Assembly: GCF_000612725.1 (NCBI RefSeq)
Contig: NZ_HG964456.1
Coordinates: forward strand, 248,001 to 312,000
DNA: 64,000 bases
Reading direction: 5' to 3'
From: Mycolicibacterium austroafricanum
GTDB lineage: Bacteria; Actinomycetota; Actinomycetes; Mycobacteriales; Mycobacteriaceae
A program made the translations under genes and the position numbers. Shown piece after piece: positions 53,204 to 64,000 of the stretch (its first letter is position 1; each line of letters begins with the position of its first letter). The notes under the pieces are model-generated. The model searched no databases. It was not told the origin of the DNA and was given only the letters and a program-made list of their open reading frames with translations.

Positions 53204-54642
53204 TGTTGCGTCGCCTGACCGCCGCCGCGGCGGCGTTGCTGTTGCTCGCCGGCTGCGGCACCGACTCATCCGCGCCGGAGGACACGTCGACGTCGTCGGC
53301 GCCGGAAACCGCGGCGGTGGTCAGCCCCGAAGAGGCCAGGGCGATCGCCAAGGAGGCCTATGTCTACGGCTTCCCGATGGTCGACAACTACCGCGTGCAG
53401 TACTCCTACTTCGTCGACAAGCAGGACCCTGAGTACAAGGGCGGCTGGAACGAGGTGCACAACACCGCCCGGGTGTACACCCCCGAGGACACCGCGATCC
53501 AGACGCCCAACTCGGACACCCCCTACTCGTTCGTCGGGGCCGACCTGCGGGCCGAACCGCTGGTGCTGACCGTGCCGCCGGTCCAGCAGGACCGCTACTA
53601 CTCGCTGCAGTTCGTCGACGGCTACACCTACAACTTCGCCTACGTCGGCAGCCGCACCACCGGCAACGGCGGCGGCAGGTATCTGCTCGCGGGTCCCGGC
53701 TGGCAGGGGGAGAAACCGGAGGGCATCGACGAGGTGATCCGCTCGGACACCGAGCTGGCGTTCGTGCTGTACCGCACCCAGCTGTTCGGACCGTCGGACA
53801 TCGAGGAGGTCCGCAAGATCCAGGCGGGCTACCAGGCGGCGCCGCTGTCGGTGTACCTCAACCGGCCCCCGCCGCCGCCGGCGCCGGCGATCGACTTCGT
53901 CCCGCCCCTGACGCCCGAGCAGCAGCGCACGTCGCCGCAGTTCTTCGAGATCCTCAATTTCGTGATGCGGTTCGCCCCGGCGCTGCCGGAGGAAACGGCA
54001 CTGCGGGAACGGTTCGCGAGAATCGGCATCGGCCCCGACGGCGATTTCGACGCCGACTCGCTGAGCCCGCAGATGCGCGCCGCGATCGAGGGCGGGATGG
54101 CCGACGGTAACGCCGAGCTCGACGCGTTCAAGAAGAACGAGATGGACACCGGCAACGTGACGTCCGCGCAGTTGTTCGGCAGCAGGCAGGAGCTGGGGGA
54201 CAACTACCTGTTCCGGATGGCCGGCGCCGCCTACGGCATCTACGGCAACACCGCCGCCGAGGCCATCTACCCGAACTTCTCCAACGATGCGGCAGGCCAG
54301 CCGCTGACCGGCGCGAACAGGTACGTGTTCCGCTTCCCGTCGGGCGGGTTGCCGCCGGTCAACGCGTTCTGGTCGCTGACCATGTACGAGCTGCCCGCCA
54401 GCCTGCTCGTCGAGAACCCGATCAACCGCTATCTGATCAACTCGGCGATGCTGCCCAGTGTGGTGCCCGACCCCGACGGCGGATACACGTTCTACATCCA
54501 GAACGAGTCGCCGGGCATCGACAAGGAAGCCAACTGGCTGCCCGCCCCGAAGGGGCCGTTCGCGCTGGTGCTGAGGCTGTACTGGCCCAAGCCCGACGCG
54601 CTCAACGGCTCCTGGAAGTCCCCTCAACCCGAGCGCGTCTAG
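53203..54642 (+). CDS. DUF1254/DUF1214 lipoprotein
   Basis: 479 residues. Signal peptide with lipobox LLAGC (Cys about 20) and a Ser/Thr/Glu-rich linker, so lipid-anchored outside the membrane. DUF1254 domain about 45-180 (YVYGFPMVDNYR, QTPNSDTPYS) and DUF1214 about 330-470 (NAFWSLTMYE, WLPAPKGPFALVLRLYWP). A Pro run (PPPPPAPA) sits between. Function unknown. It takes the place held by other genes in M. tuberculosis between Rv2129c and Rv2125. Confidence 0.9.
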   Translation: MLRRLTAAAAALLLLAGCGTDSSAPEDTSTSSAPETAAVVSPEEARAIAKEAYVYGFPMVDNYRVQYSYFVDKQDPEYKGGWNEVHNTARVYTPEDTAIQTPNSDTPYSFVGADLRAEPLVLTVPPVQQDRYYSLQFVDGYTYNFAYVGSRTTGNGGGRYLLAGPGWQGEKPEGIDEVIRSDTELAFVLYRTQLFGPSDIEEVRKIQAGYQAAPLSVYLNRPPPPPAPAIDFVPPLTPEQQRTSPQFFEILNFVMRFAPALPEETALRERFARIGIGPDGDFDADSLSPQMRAAIEGGMADGNAELDAFKKNEMDTGNVTSAQLFGSRQELGDNYLFRMAGAAYGIYGNTAAEAIYPNFSNDAAGQPLTGANRYVFRFPSGGLPPVNAFWSLTMYELPASLLVENPINRYLINSAMLPSVVPDPDGGYTFYIQNESPGIDKEANWLPAPKGPFALVLRLYWPKPDALNGSWKSPQPERV

Positions 54643-54751
54643 CGCGAGCTCTTTCACCGGCGCGGGTCTCTTTCACCTGCGCGGGCCTCTTTCACCTGCG
54701 CGAGCTCCTTCACCCGTGCGAGCTCTTTCACCTGCGCGGGTCTCTTTCACC
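54641..54751. repeat. Six tandem 18-19 bp repeats
   Basis: Units follow the form TGCGCGAGCTCTTTCACC or TGCGCGGGTCTCTTTCACC, with small changes. The first unit begins at the last base pairs of the DUF1254 stop codon. The variable unit length (18 or 19) rules out coding use. Resembles a mycobacterial VNTR locus. Confidence 0.8.
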
Positions 54752-54752
54752 T

Positions 54753-54914
54753 GCGCGAGCGTGCGTGTCTGAGGCCGACACGCCGCGCAGATGACAGATT
54801 TTGCGCACGCTCGTGTGTGGCAGCTGCCGTCGGGCAGTCTGCTGCCGGGCCGGCGAGCGTGCGCGAACTTCGCGAATTGGACGGCGTGTCCGCCTCAGAC
54901 ACGCACGCTCGCGC
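54753..54914. repeat. Large nested inverted repeat
   Basis: Outer arms of 33 bases (54753-54785 and 54882-54914) match with a single mismatch. Inside are 11-base arms GCGCACGCTCG (54803) and CGAGCGTGCGC (54854) around GGCAGCTGCC. It lies between convergent genes and would fold into a long cruciform or RNA hairpin. Could be a bidirectional terminator or a MITE-like insertion; there is no transposase or obvious target duplication. Confidence 0.75.
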
Positions 54915-54937
54915 CCAAATCAGGAACGGGGCCAGCT

Positions 54938-55828
54938 CTAGCCGCGGAAGCCGGGGCCTCGGCGGCGCAGATAGCGCTCGAACTCGGCGGCCAGCGCGTC
55001 GCCGTCGATCTTGCCCAGCGCCTCGTTCATGTCGACCTCGGCGTCGCCGCGTTCCTCCAGGGACTGCACGTACTCGGCGATCTCGTCGTCCTCGGAGGTC
55101 ATCTCGGTGACGGCCTGTTCCCACTCCTCGGCCTGCGCCGGCAGATCGGCCAGCGGCACCTCGATGTCCAGCACGTCCTCGACGCGCCGCAGCAGGGCCA
55201 CCGTGGCCTTCGGGCTCGGCGGCTGCGACACGTAGTGCGGAACGGCGGCCCAGAACGTCACCGCGGGGATGCCCGCCTGCACACAGGCATCCTGGAACAC
55301 CCCGGCGATGCCGGTCGGTCCTTCGTAGCGGGTCTCCTCCAGGCCGAACGTCTTGGCCGAGTCGGGGGAGTAGGCCGCGCCGGACACCGGGACCGGACGG
55401 GTGTGCGGCGTATCGGCCAGCAATGCGCCGAGGATGACGACGGTCTGCACATTGAGTTTCTCGGCGATGGCCAGCAGCTCCGCGCAGAACGTGCGCCAAC
55501 GCATGTTCGGCTCAACGCCGTGCATCAGCACGATGTCGCGGTCGCTGCCGGGCGGACGGCAGTGCGAGATCCGCATCGACGGCCACACCAGTTCGCGGGT
55601 GACGCCGTCGACCTGACGGATCACCGGCCTGTTGACCTGGTAGTCGTAATACGCCTCGTCATCGATCTCGACGATCGTCTCGGCCTCCCAGATCGCGTCC
55701 AGGTGCTCCAGCGCGTCGCTGGCCGCGTCTCCGGCATCATTCCAGCCCTCGAACGCCGCGACGACGATCGTGTCGCGGAGATCGGGCAGGTCGGATCGCT
55801 TCGGACCGCTGAAATCCGAGGGGGTCAC
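54938..55828 (-). CDS. PAC2-family protein (Rv2125-like)
   Basis: 296 residues from GTG 55828; the frame stays open far upstream but homologues are about this length. PAC2 features: VVAAFEGWNDAGDAAS near the start, LMHGVEPNMRWRTF, ILGALLADTPHTRPVP. The family helps 20S proteasome assembly in eukaryotes; in actinobacteria its role is unproven. Divergent from the metH locus. Confidence 0.88.
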   Translation of the reverse strand: MTPSDFSGPKRSDLPDLRDTIVVAAFEGWNDAGDAASDALEHLDAIWEAETIVEIDDEAYYDYQVNRPVIRQVDGVTRELVWPSMRISHCRPPGSDRDIVLMHGVEPNMRWRTFCAELLAIAEKLNVQTVVILGALLADTPHTRPVPVSGAAYSPDSAKTFGLEETRYEGPTGIAGVFQDACVQAGIPAVTFWAAVPHYVSQPPSPKATVALLRRVEDVLDIEVPLADLPAQAEEWEQAVTEMTSEDDEIAEYVQSLEERGDAEVDMNEALGKIDGDALAAEFERYLRRRGPGFRG

Positions 55829-55909
55829 CAGGCCAGCGTAAGCCCTGCATGGGCTCGATGACGGGCATCGACTCGCACGCTTGTTTGTGTACCCGACTAC
55901 CCTGGCTGT

Positions 55910-56056
55910 GTGACTGGCGCAAACGACCGCAAGTACGGCACCGACCTGCTCGACGTGATGTCGACGCGGGTCATGGTCGGCGACGGCGCGATGGCGACCC
56001 GGCTGCAGGCCGCCGCCGTCGCCGAGACGAAATGCGTTCGGCTGCAATCTGGTTAA
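55910..56056 (+). pseudogene. Remnant of the native mycobacterial metH (5' end only)
   Basis: GTG at 55910 opens 48 codons. The first 37 or so (TDLLDVMSTRVMVGDGAMAT at codons 11-30) align with the N-terminus of M. tuberculosis MetH as I remember it (TDLLDVLSQRVMVGDGAMGT). After about codon 37 the similarity stops and a TAA follows at 56054. No other part of that gene is visible downstream. It is a truncated relic left when a different metH took over the locus. Confidence 0.75.
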
Positions 56057-56146
56057 CCAGGGTGGCGACGACATCGCGACCGCCAAGCGGGTCGGGGCCG
56101 GTCGCGGCGAAAAGATGGGCGTCCAGACGTCGATCGGGTGACGTCG

Positions 56147-56152
56147 TAGACT
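56147..56152 (+). promoter_or_regulatory. Probable -10 element for metH
   Basis: TAGACT fits the mycobacterial SigA -10 (TANNNT). No good -35 was seen. Initiation about seven bases downstream would start the transcript at 56158-56160, exactly where the riboswitch P1 stem begins. Confidence 0.45.
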
Positions 56153-56159
56153 TTCTGAG

Positions 56160-56254
56160 GTCGAGAGGCGTTGCAACGGTTACTCGGGGAACAGGGTCCC
56201 CGCTCGGTATCCGCCACGCTCGGCAGAGTCAAGGACGCCTTCCGCTACGGAAGG
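56160..56254 (+). promoter_or_regulatory. SAH riboswitch controlling metH
   Basis: P1: GTCGAG (56160-56165) with CTCGGC (56219-56224), one U-G pair. Pseudoknot: AGGCGT (56166-56171) with ACGCCT (56235-56240). Conserved loops TTGCAA, GCCA ahead of CTCG, and GTCAA are in the order seen in SAH aptamers; P2 carries an inserted CGGGGA/TCCCCG hairpin. A second hairpin, CCTTCCG (56238-56244) with CGGAAGG (56248-56254), hides the metH ribosome site and shares three bases with the pseudoknot. Bound SAH should favour the pseudoknot and free the site, giving an ON switch. One aptamer base departs from the consensus I recall (CCACG for CCAGG). Confidence 0.8.
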
Positions 56255-56261
56255 AATGCGC

Positions 56262-60017
<3,756 letters not shown>

Positions 60018-60124
60018 GCCGTCCGGATACGCGACGGCCTGCCCGGGCCCGCAGCGGTTCGACGAGGCCGATGTTCATGTTGCGCGGTTCGCGCCGGGAC
60101 ACCGCTGCGTGCCAGAATGGTCGG

Positions 60125-60808
60125 GTGCGAGCGGTGCTGTGGGACATGGACGGAACGCTCGTCGATTCCGAAAAGCTGTGGGATGTGTCTCTTTCCGCGC
60201 TGTATGAGACATTCGGCGGGGTCATGAGCCGTGAGACCAGGGCCACGCTTGTCGGGGCGTCGGCCGAGGAAACGATGGTGACGGTCTACACCGAACTCGG
60301 TCTGGACCTCGATCCCGAAGCCATGGCGGAGTCCGTGCGCTGGCTGCACGACCACACCGCCGAGTTGTTCGACGGCGGACTGCCCTGGTGTGACGGCGCC
60401 CGCGAAATGCTGGAAGGTCTTGCAGCCGAACGCACCCCTGCCGCGTTGGTGACCAACACCCAGCGCGGGTTGACCGAGCGTGCGCTCAACAGCATTGGCC
60501 GCCATTACTTTTCGGTCACCGTGTGCGCTGACGAGGTGGCCAGCGGCAAGCCGGCCCCGGACCCGTACCTCCGGGCGGCCGAGTTGCTCGGCGTCGATCC
60601 GGCGGACTGCCTGGCCGTCGAGGACTCGGTGACGGGCACGGCGGCCGCCGAGAAGGCGGGCTGCGCCGTGCTCGTGGTCCCCAATGACGTCCCGGTACCC
60701 GGCGGGCTGCGAAGGCGCCACGTGGGTTCGCTGGCCGGACTCGACGTGGCCGACCTGCGTCGCATCTACGCAGAGATCGACCGAGAACTGCGCGAACGCA
60801 CCGCCTGA
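60125..60808 (+). CDS. HAD-superfamily phosphatase (beta-phosphoglucomutase-like)
   Basis: 227 residues, GTG start at 60125. HAD motif I DMDGTLVDSE at the N-terminus, motif II Thr in LVTNTQRGL, motif III Lys in SGKPAPDPY, motif IV VEDSVTG. The cap is helical (subclass IA), as in small-metabolite phosphatases. Substrate unknown. It follows metH by 107 bases without a gene. Confidence 0.92.
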   Translation: MRAVLWDMDGTLVDSEKLWDVSLSALYETFGGVMSRETRATLVGASAEETMVTVYTELGLDLDPEAMAESVRWLHDHTAELFDGGLPWCDGAREMLEGLAAERTPAALVTNTQRGLTERALNSIGRHYFSVTVCADEVASGKPAPDPYLRAAELLGVDPADCLAVEDSVTGTAAAEKAGCAVLVVPNDVPVPGGLRRRHVGSLAGLDVADLRRIYAEIDRELRERTA

Positions 60809-60914
60809 TCGCTTTCGCCGAGTAGCGGCGCCCACTTTTGGGAACACCCTCGGCGTCAGCATGCGGGTGATTGAATGTGACCCGTATCACGCAACGTTGC
60901 GGAAAGGTCGCCAC

Positions 60915-62387
60915 ATGGCCGGTCAGGGTGGTCCCGTCGGGGATGGTCCCGAGATTTTCGAGCAAGGCCAGGAATTCTCGTCCGGCAAGACCGCGGTGCG
61001 GATCGCCTCCGTCGCGGCTCTGGGCGGTCTGTTGTTCGGTTATGACAGCGCGGTCATCAACGGTGCGGTCGACTCGATCCAGGAGGACTTCGGCATCGGC
61101 AACGCCGAGCTCGGTTTCGCGGTCGCCTCTGCGCTGTTGGGCGCCGCCGCAGGCGCCATGACCGCCGGCCGCATCGCCGACAGGATCGGGCGCATCGCGG
61201 TCATGAAGATCGCCGCGGTGCTGTTCCTCGTCAGCGCGTTCGGGACCGGCTTCGCCCACGAGGTGTGGGCGGTGGTGCTCTTCCGGATCGTCGGCGGCAT
61301 CGGCGTCGGGGTGGCGTCGGTGATCGCACCGGCCTATATCGCCGAGACCTCGCCGCCGGGCATCCGCGGTCGGCTCGGCTCGCTGCAGCAGCTGGCCATC
61401 GTGTCGGGCATCTTCGCCTCGTTCGCGGTCAACTGGCTCCTGCAATGGGCGGCCGGCGGACCCAACGAGCCGCTGTGGTTCGGGCTCGACGCGTGGCGGT
61501 GGATGTTCCTGGCGATGGCACTGCCCGCGGTGTTGTACGGGGTGCTCGCCTTCACCATCCCGGAGTCACCGCGCTATCTCGTTGCCAGCCACAAGATCCC
61601 GGAAGCCCGCCGGGTGCTGAGCATGCTGCTCGGCAAGAAGAACCTGGAGATCACCATCACCCGCATCCGGGAGACGCTGGAACGCGAGGACAAGCCCTCG
61701 TGGCGTGACATGCGCAAACCGACCGGCGGGCTCTACGGCATCGTCTGGGTGGGCCTCGGGCTGTCGATTTTCCAGCAGTTCGTCGGCATCAACGTGATCT
61801 TCTACTACTCCAACGTGCTCTGGCAGGCCGTCGGTTTCAGCGCCGACGAGTCCGCGGTCTACACCGTCATCACCTCGGTGATCAACGTCCTCACCACACT
61901 GATCGCGATCGCGTTGATCGACAAGATCGGGCGTAAACCGCTGTTGCTGATCGGCTCCTCCGGCATGGCCGTGACGCTGATCACGATGGCGGTGATCTTC
62001 GCCAACGCCACCGTCGGCGCCGACGGCAACCCCAGCCTGCCCGGCGCCTCGGGGGTGATCGCGCTGATCGCCGCGAACCTGTTCGTCGTCGCGTTCGGTA
62101 TGTCGTGGGGCCCCGTGGTCTGGGTGCTGCTCGGCGAGATGTTCCCCAACCGGATCCGGGCGGCTGCCCTCGGCCTCGCGGCGGCGGGGCAGTGGGCGGC
62201 CAACTGGCTGATCACCGTCACGTTCCCGGGTCTGCGCGAGCACCTCGGCCTGGCCTACGGCTTCTACGGGCTGTGCGCGGTGCTGTCCGGCCTGTTCGTG
62301 TGGCGGTGGGTGATGGAGACCAAGGGGGTGTCGCTGGAGGACATGCACGGCGAGATCCTGCACGCGGACAAGACGGCGACCGGCTGA
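60915..62387 (+). CDS. MFS sugar porter
   Basis: 490 residues from ATG 60915 with GGAAAGG upstream. Twelve hydrophobic helices and sugar-porter signatures: GRIADRIGRI, PESPRYLVASHKIPEARRVL, QQFVGINVIFYYS, DKIGRKPLL, and a C-terminal METKG. It imports a hexose, pentose or polyol with protons. Regulation not seen. Confidence 0.93.
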   Translation: MAGQGGPVGDGPEIFEQGQEFSSGKTAVRIASVAALGGLLFGYDSAVINGAVDSIQEDFGIGNAELGFAVASALLGAAAGAMTAGRIADRIGRIAVMKIAAVLFLVSAFGTGFAHEVWAVVLFRIVGGIGVGVASVIAPAYIAETSPPGIRGRLGSLQQLAIVSGIFASFAVNWLLQWAAGGPNEPLWFGLDAWRWMFLAMALPAVLYGVLAFTIPESPRYLVASHKIPEARRVLSMLLGKKNLEITITRIRETLEREDKPSWRDMRKPTGGLYGIVWVGLGLSIFQQFVGINVIFYYSNVLWQAVGFSADESAVYTVITSVINVLTTLIAIALIDKIGRKPLLLIGSSGMAVTLITMAVIFANATVGADGNPSLPGASGVIALIAANLFVVAFGMSWGPVVWVLLGEMFPNRIRAAALGLAAAGQWAANWLITVTFPGLREHLGLAYGFYGLCAVLSGLFVWRWVMETKGVSLEDMHGEILHADKTATG

Positions 62388-62432
62388 GCCCGGCCTGCCC
62401 AGCCCGGCCGATCGCGGTGTTTCCGACCTGAC

Positions 62433-62714
62433 GTGACACAATCGCCAAACGTGAAGACCTTCGATGCTCTGTTCGCCGAACTGAGCGAACGGGCACGCAC
62501 CCGTCCTGCCGGTAGCGGAACCGTCGCCGCACTCGACGGCGGCGTGCACGGCATCGGCAAGAAGATCCTCGAAGAGGCCGGCGAAGTGTGGCTGGCCGCC
62601 GAGCACGAGAGCGACGAAGCGCTCGCCGAGGAGATCAGCCAGCTGCTCTATTGGACGCAGGTGCTGATGCTGTCCCGCGGTCTGTCGCTCGACGACGTGT
62701 ACGGGAAGCTCTGA
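62433..62714 (+). CDS. hisE: Phosphoribosyl-ATP pyrophosphatase
   Basis: 93 residues from GTG 62433, the same length as M. tuberculosis HisE; a GTG at 62451 is an alternative. MazG-like helices with EEAGEVWLAAEHES and EEISQLLYWTQVLM. Second step of histidine synthesis. Immediately followed by hisG. Confidence 0.95.
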   Translation: MTQSPNVKTFDALFAELSERARTRPAGSGTVAALDGGVHGIGKKILEEAGEVWLAAEHESDEALAEEISQLLYWTQVLMLSRGLSLDDVYGKL

Positions 62715-63581
62715 ATGTCTGCGCCCAAGACCCTGCGCGTCGCCGTCCCCAACAAGGGAGCGCTCAGCGAGTCCGCCGCCGAGATCCTCTCCGAGGCGGG
62801 CTACCGCCGTCGGCGTGACTCCAAAGACCTGACCGTCGTCGACCCGTCCAACAACGTCGAGTTCTTTTTCCTGCGGCCCAAGGACATTGCGATCTACGTC
62901 GGCTCCGGCGAATTGGACCTCGGCATCACCGGTCGGGATCTGGCGCAGGAATCCGACGCTCCCGTCGCCGAGCGACTGGCGCTGGGCTTCGGATCCTCCA
63001 CGTTCCGCTACGCGGCCCCGGCCGGCACCGACTGGACGGTCGCCGACCTGGCAGGCCGCCGGATCGCCACCGCGTATCCCAACCTGGTGCGAAAAGACTT
63101 GGCCCACAGGGGCATCGAGGCCACCGTTATCCGACTCGACGGTGCGGTGGAGATTTCGGTGCAATTGGGGCTGGCCGACGTCATCGCCGACATCGTGGGC
63201 ACCGGCCGCACGCTGGGCCTGCACGGACTGGTGGCGTTCGGTGAGGCGCTGTGCGATTCCGAGGCCGTGCTCATCGAGCGCGTCGACGCAGACCCCGCAA
63301 CGGCCGCCGCGCGCGACCAGTTGGCCGCCCGGGTCCAGGGCGTGGTGTTCGGTCAGCAGTACCTGATGCTCGACTACGACTGCCCCCGTTCGGTGCTCGA
63401 GCGGGCCACCGAGGTCACGCCCGGGCTCGAATCACCGACGATCGCGCCGCTGGCCGACCCCGACTGGGTCGCGGTGCGCGCGCTGGTGCCGCGACGCGAC
63501 GTCAACGCGATCATGGATGAGCTGGCCGCGATCGGCGCCAAAGCCATTCTGGCCTCTGACATTCGCTTCTGCCGCTTCTGA
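62715..63581 (+). CDS. hisG: ATP phosphoribosyltransferase (long form)
   Basis: 288 residues. Begins directly after the hisE stop. Catalytic domains with RVAVPNKGALSE and DLGITGRDLA, and a C-terminal ACT-like regulatory domain (VRALVPRRDVNAIMDEL), so it is the long hexameric form inhibited by histidine. First, committed step of histidine synthesis. Confidence 0.96.
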   Translation: MSAPKTLRVAVPNKGALSESAAEILSEAGYRRRRDSKDLTVVDPSNNVEFFFLRPKDIAIYVGSGELDLGITGRDLAQESDAPVAERLALGFGSSTFRYAAPAGTDWTVADLAGRRIATAYPNLVRKDLAHRGIEATVIRLDGAVEISVQLGLADVIADIVGTGRTLGLHGLVAFGEALCDSEAVLIERVDADPATAAARDQLAARVQGVVFGQQYLMLDYDCPRSVLERATEVTPGLESPTIAPLADPDWVAVRALVPRRDVNAIMDELAAIGAKAILASDIRFCRF

Positions 63582-63648
63582 TCGACACCGCTCACGGCGC
63601 GGTCAACCGTGTTAGCGTCCGGGTGTCCACCCGGCGTGCGGAGGTCCG

Positions 63649-64000
63649 ATGACGCAGGTTCTCGTTCTCGTTCTGGCACTGTTGATCGGCGTCGTCGCCG
63701 GATCGCGCGCACTGACGGCGCCGGCCGTCGTCGCGTGGGGCGCGATGCTCGGCTGGATCGACGTCGCCGACAAGTGGTCTGAGTGGATGGCGCACCCGAT
63801 CACGGTCACGGTGCTGACCATCTTCGCGCTCGGTGAGCTGGTCACCGATCAGCTGCCGATGACTCCGAGCCGTAAGGTGCCACCTCAGTTCATCGCCCGG
63901 TTGATCACCGGAGGCTTCTCCGGCGCCGTCATCGGCAGCGTGTTCTTCCACACCTTCTCGGCGACGGGTGCGGGCGTCGTCGGTGCCGTGCTCGGCACCC
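63649..64000 (+). CDS. DUF4126 membrane protein, 3' partial
   Basis: ATG at 63649 with GGAGGT upstream; open to the window end (117 codons). Hydrophobic helices at about 3-35, 50-65, 85-105, with a PSRKVPPQF loop. Matches the Rv2120c position after hisG. Function unknown. Confidence 0.85.
   Translation, partial: MTQVLVLVLALLIGVVAGSRALTAPAVVAWGAMLGWIDVADKWSEWMAHPITVTVLTIFALGELVTDQLPMTPSRKVPPQFIARLITGGFSGAVIGSVFFHTFSATGAGVVGAVLGT

Noticed and set aside
56060..56255. Cobalamin or SAM riboswitch upstream of metH
   Set aside because: No B12-box-like segment and no SAM-I core; the ordered SAH aptamer words and pseudoknot explain the region better.

Overview
The window is high-GC actinobacterial chromosome, almost certainly a fast-growing Mycobacterium (Mycolicibacterium). 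It carries mycothiol ligase (mshC). Its right third (about 42.4-64 kb) keeps the gene content and relative orientation of the M. tuberculosis Rv2141c-Rv2120c block as I recall it: M20 peptidase, PEBP, pyrD, lppL, uppP, phosphatase, DUF3090, SCO1664-type, cysQ, mshC, SDR, PAC2, metH, hisE, hisG, DUF4126. No species can be fixed from reading alone.

Region 1 (1-15.0 kb, high GC) is an acyl-CoA catabolic island with two converging operons. The plus-strand operon runs from a lipid-transfer-protein-type thiolase and its DUF35 partner through a luciferase-like flavin oxidoreductase, two pairs of hotdog (MaoC-type) proteins, a crotonase and a TIGR03084 protein to an AtuA homologue. The minus-strand operon is a biotin-dependent acyl-CoA carboxylase (both subunits), an acyl-CoA dehydrogenase, an acyl-CoA ligase and a TetR regulator. 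The set resembles the Pseudomonas Atu/Liu acyclic-terpene or branched-acid pathway, with a thiolase/DUF35 pair where a lyase would be expected.

Region 2 (15.3-34.6 kb) looks lower in GC and is a second catabolic block. Two TetR genes each face a divergent target across an inverted repeat. Then come an SDR, a ferritin-like diiron protein, three Baeyer-Villiger-type monooxygenases and an HSL-family esterase, recalling the mymA operon. After these follow a cytochrome P450, a transglutaminase-like protein, an acyl-CoA ligase, an acyl-CoA dehydrogenase, a BtrH-like protein, an SCP2 protein, an NDMA-type (mycofactocin-linked) alcohol dehydrogenase and another acyl-CoA dehydrogenase. Together they could oxidise a hydrophobic substrate, cleave a ketone to an ester, hydrolyse it, activate the acid and beta-oxidise it; the substrate is unknown.

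Region 3 (about 34.9-42.2 kb) is a compact integrative and conjugative element of the actinomycete AICE type: HD protein, Nudix hydrolase, HTH regulator, SCO3933-type small protein, FtsK-like transfer ATPase, HUH replication initiator, a small coupled ORF and a large serine recombinase. The recombinase stop codon lies inside the 3' end of a tRNA-Leu(GAG) gene. The promoter region between the HTH regulator and the transfer operon holds about nine heptamers spaced near 10.5 bp.

Region 4 (42.4-64 kb) is core chromosome with one striking local change at metH. A 48-codon remnant matching the start of the usual mycobacterial metH is followed by a typical SAH riboswitch, with a built-in hairpin that would hide the ribosome-binding site, and then by a complete cobalamin-dependent metH of a different lineage. 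This looks like gene displacement in place, with the incoming gene bringing its own RNA switch.
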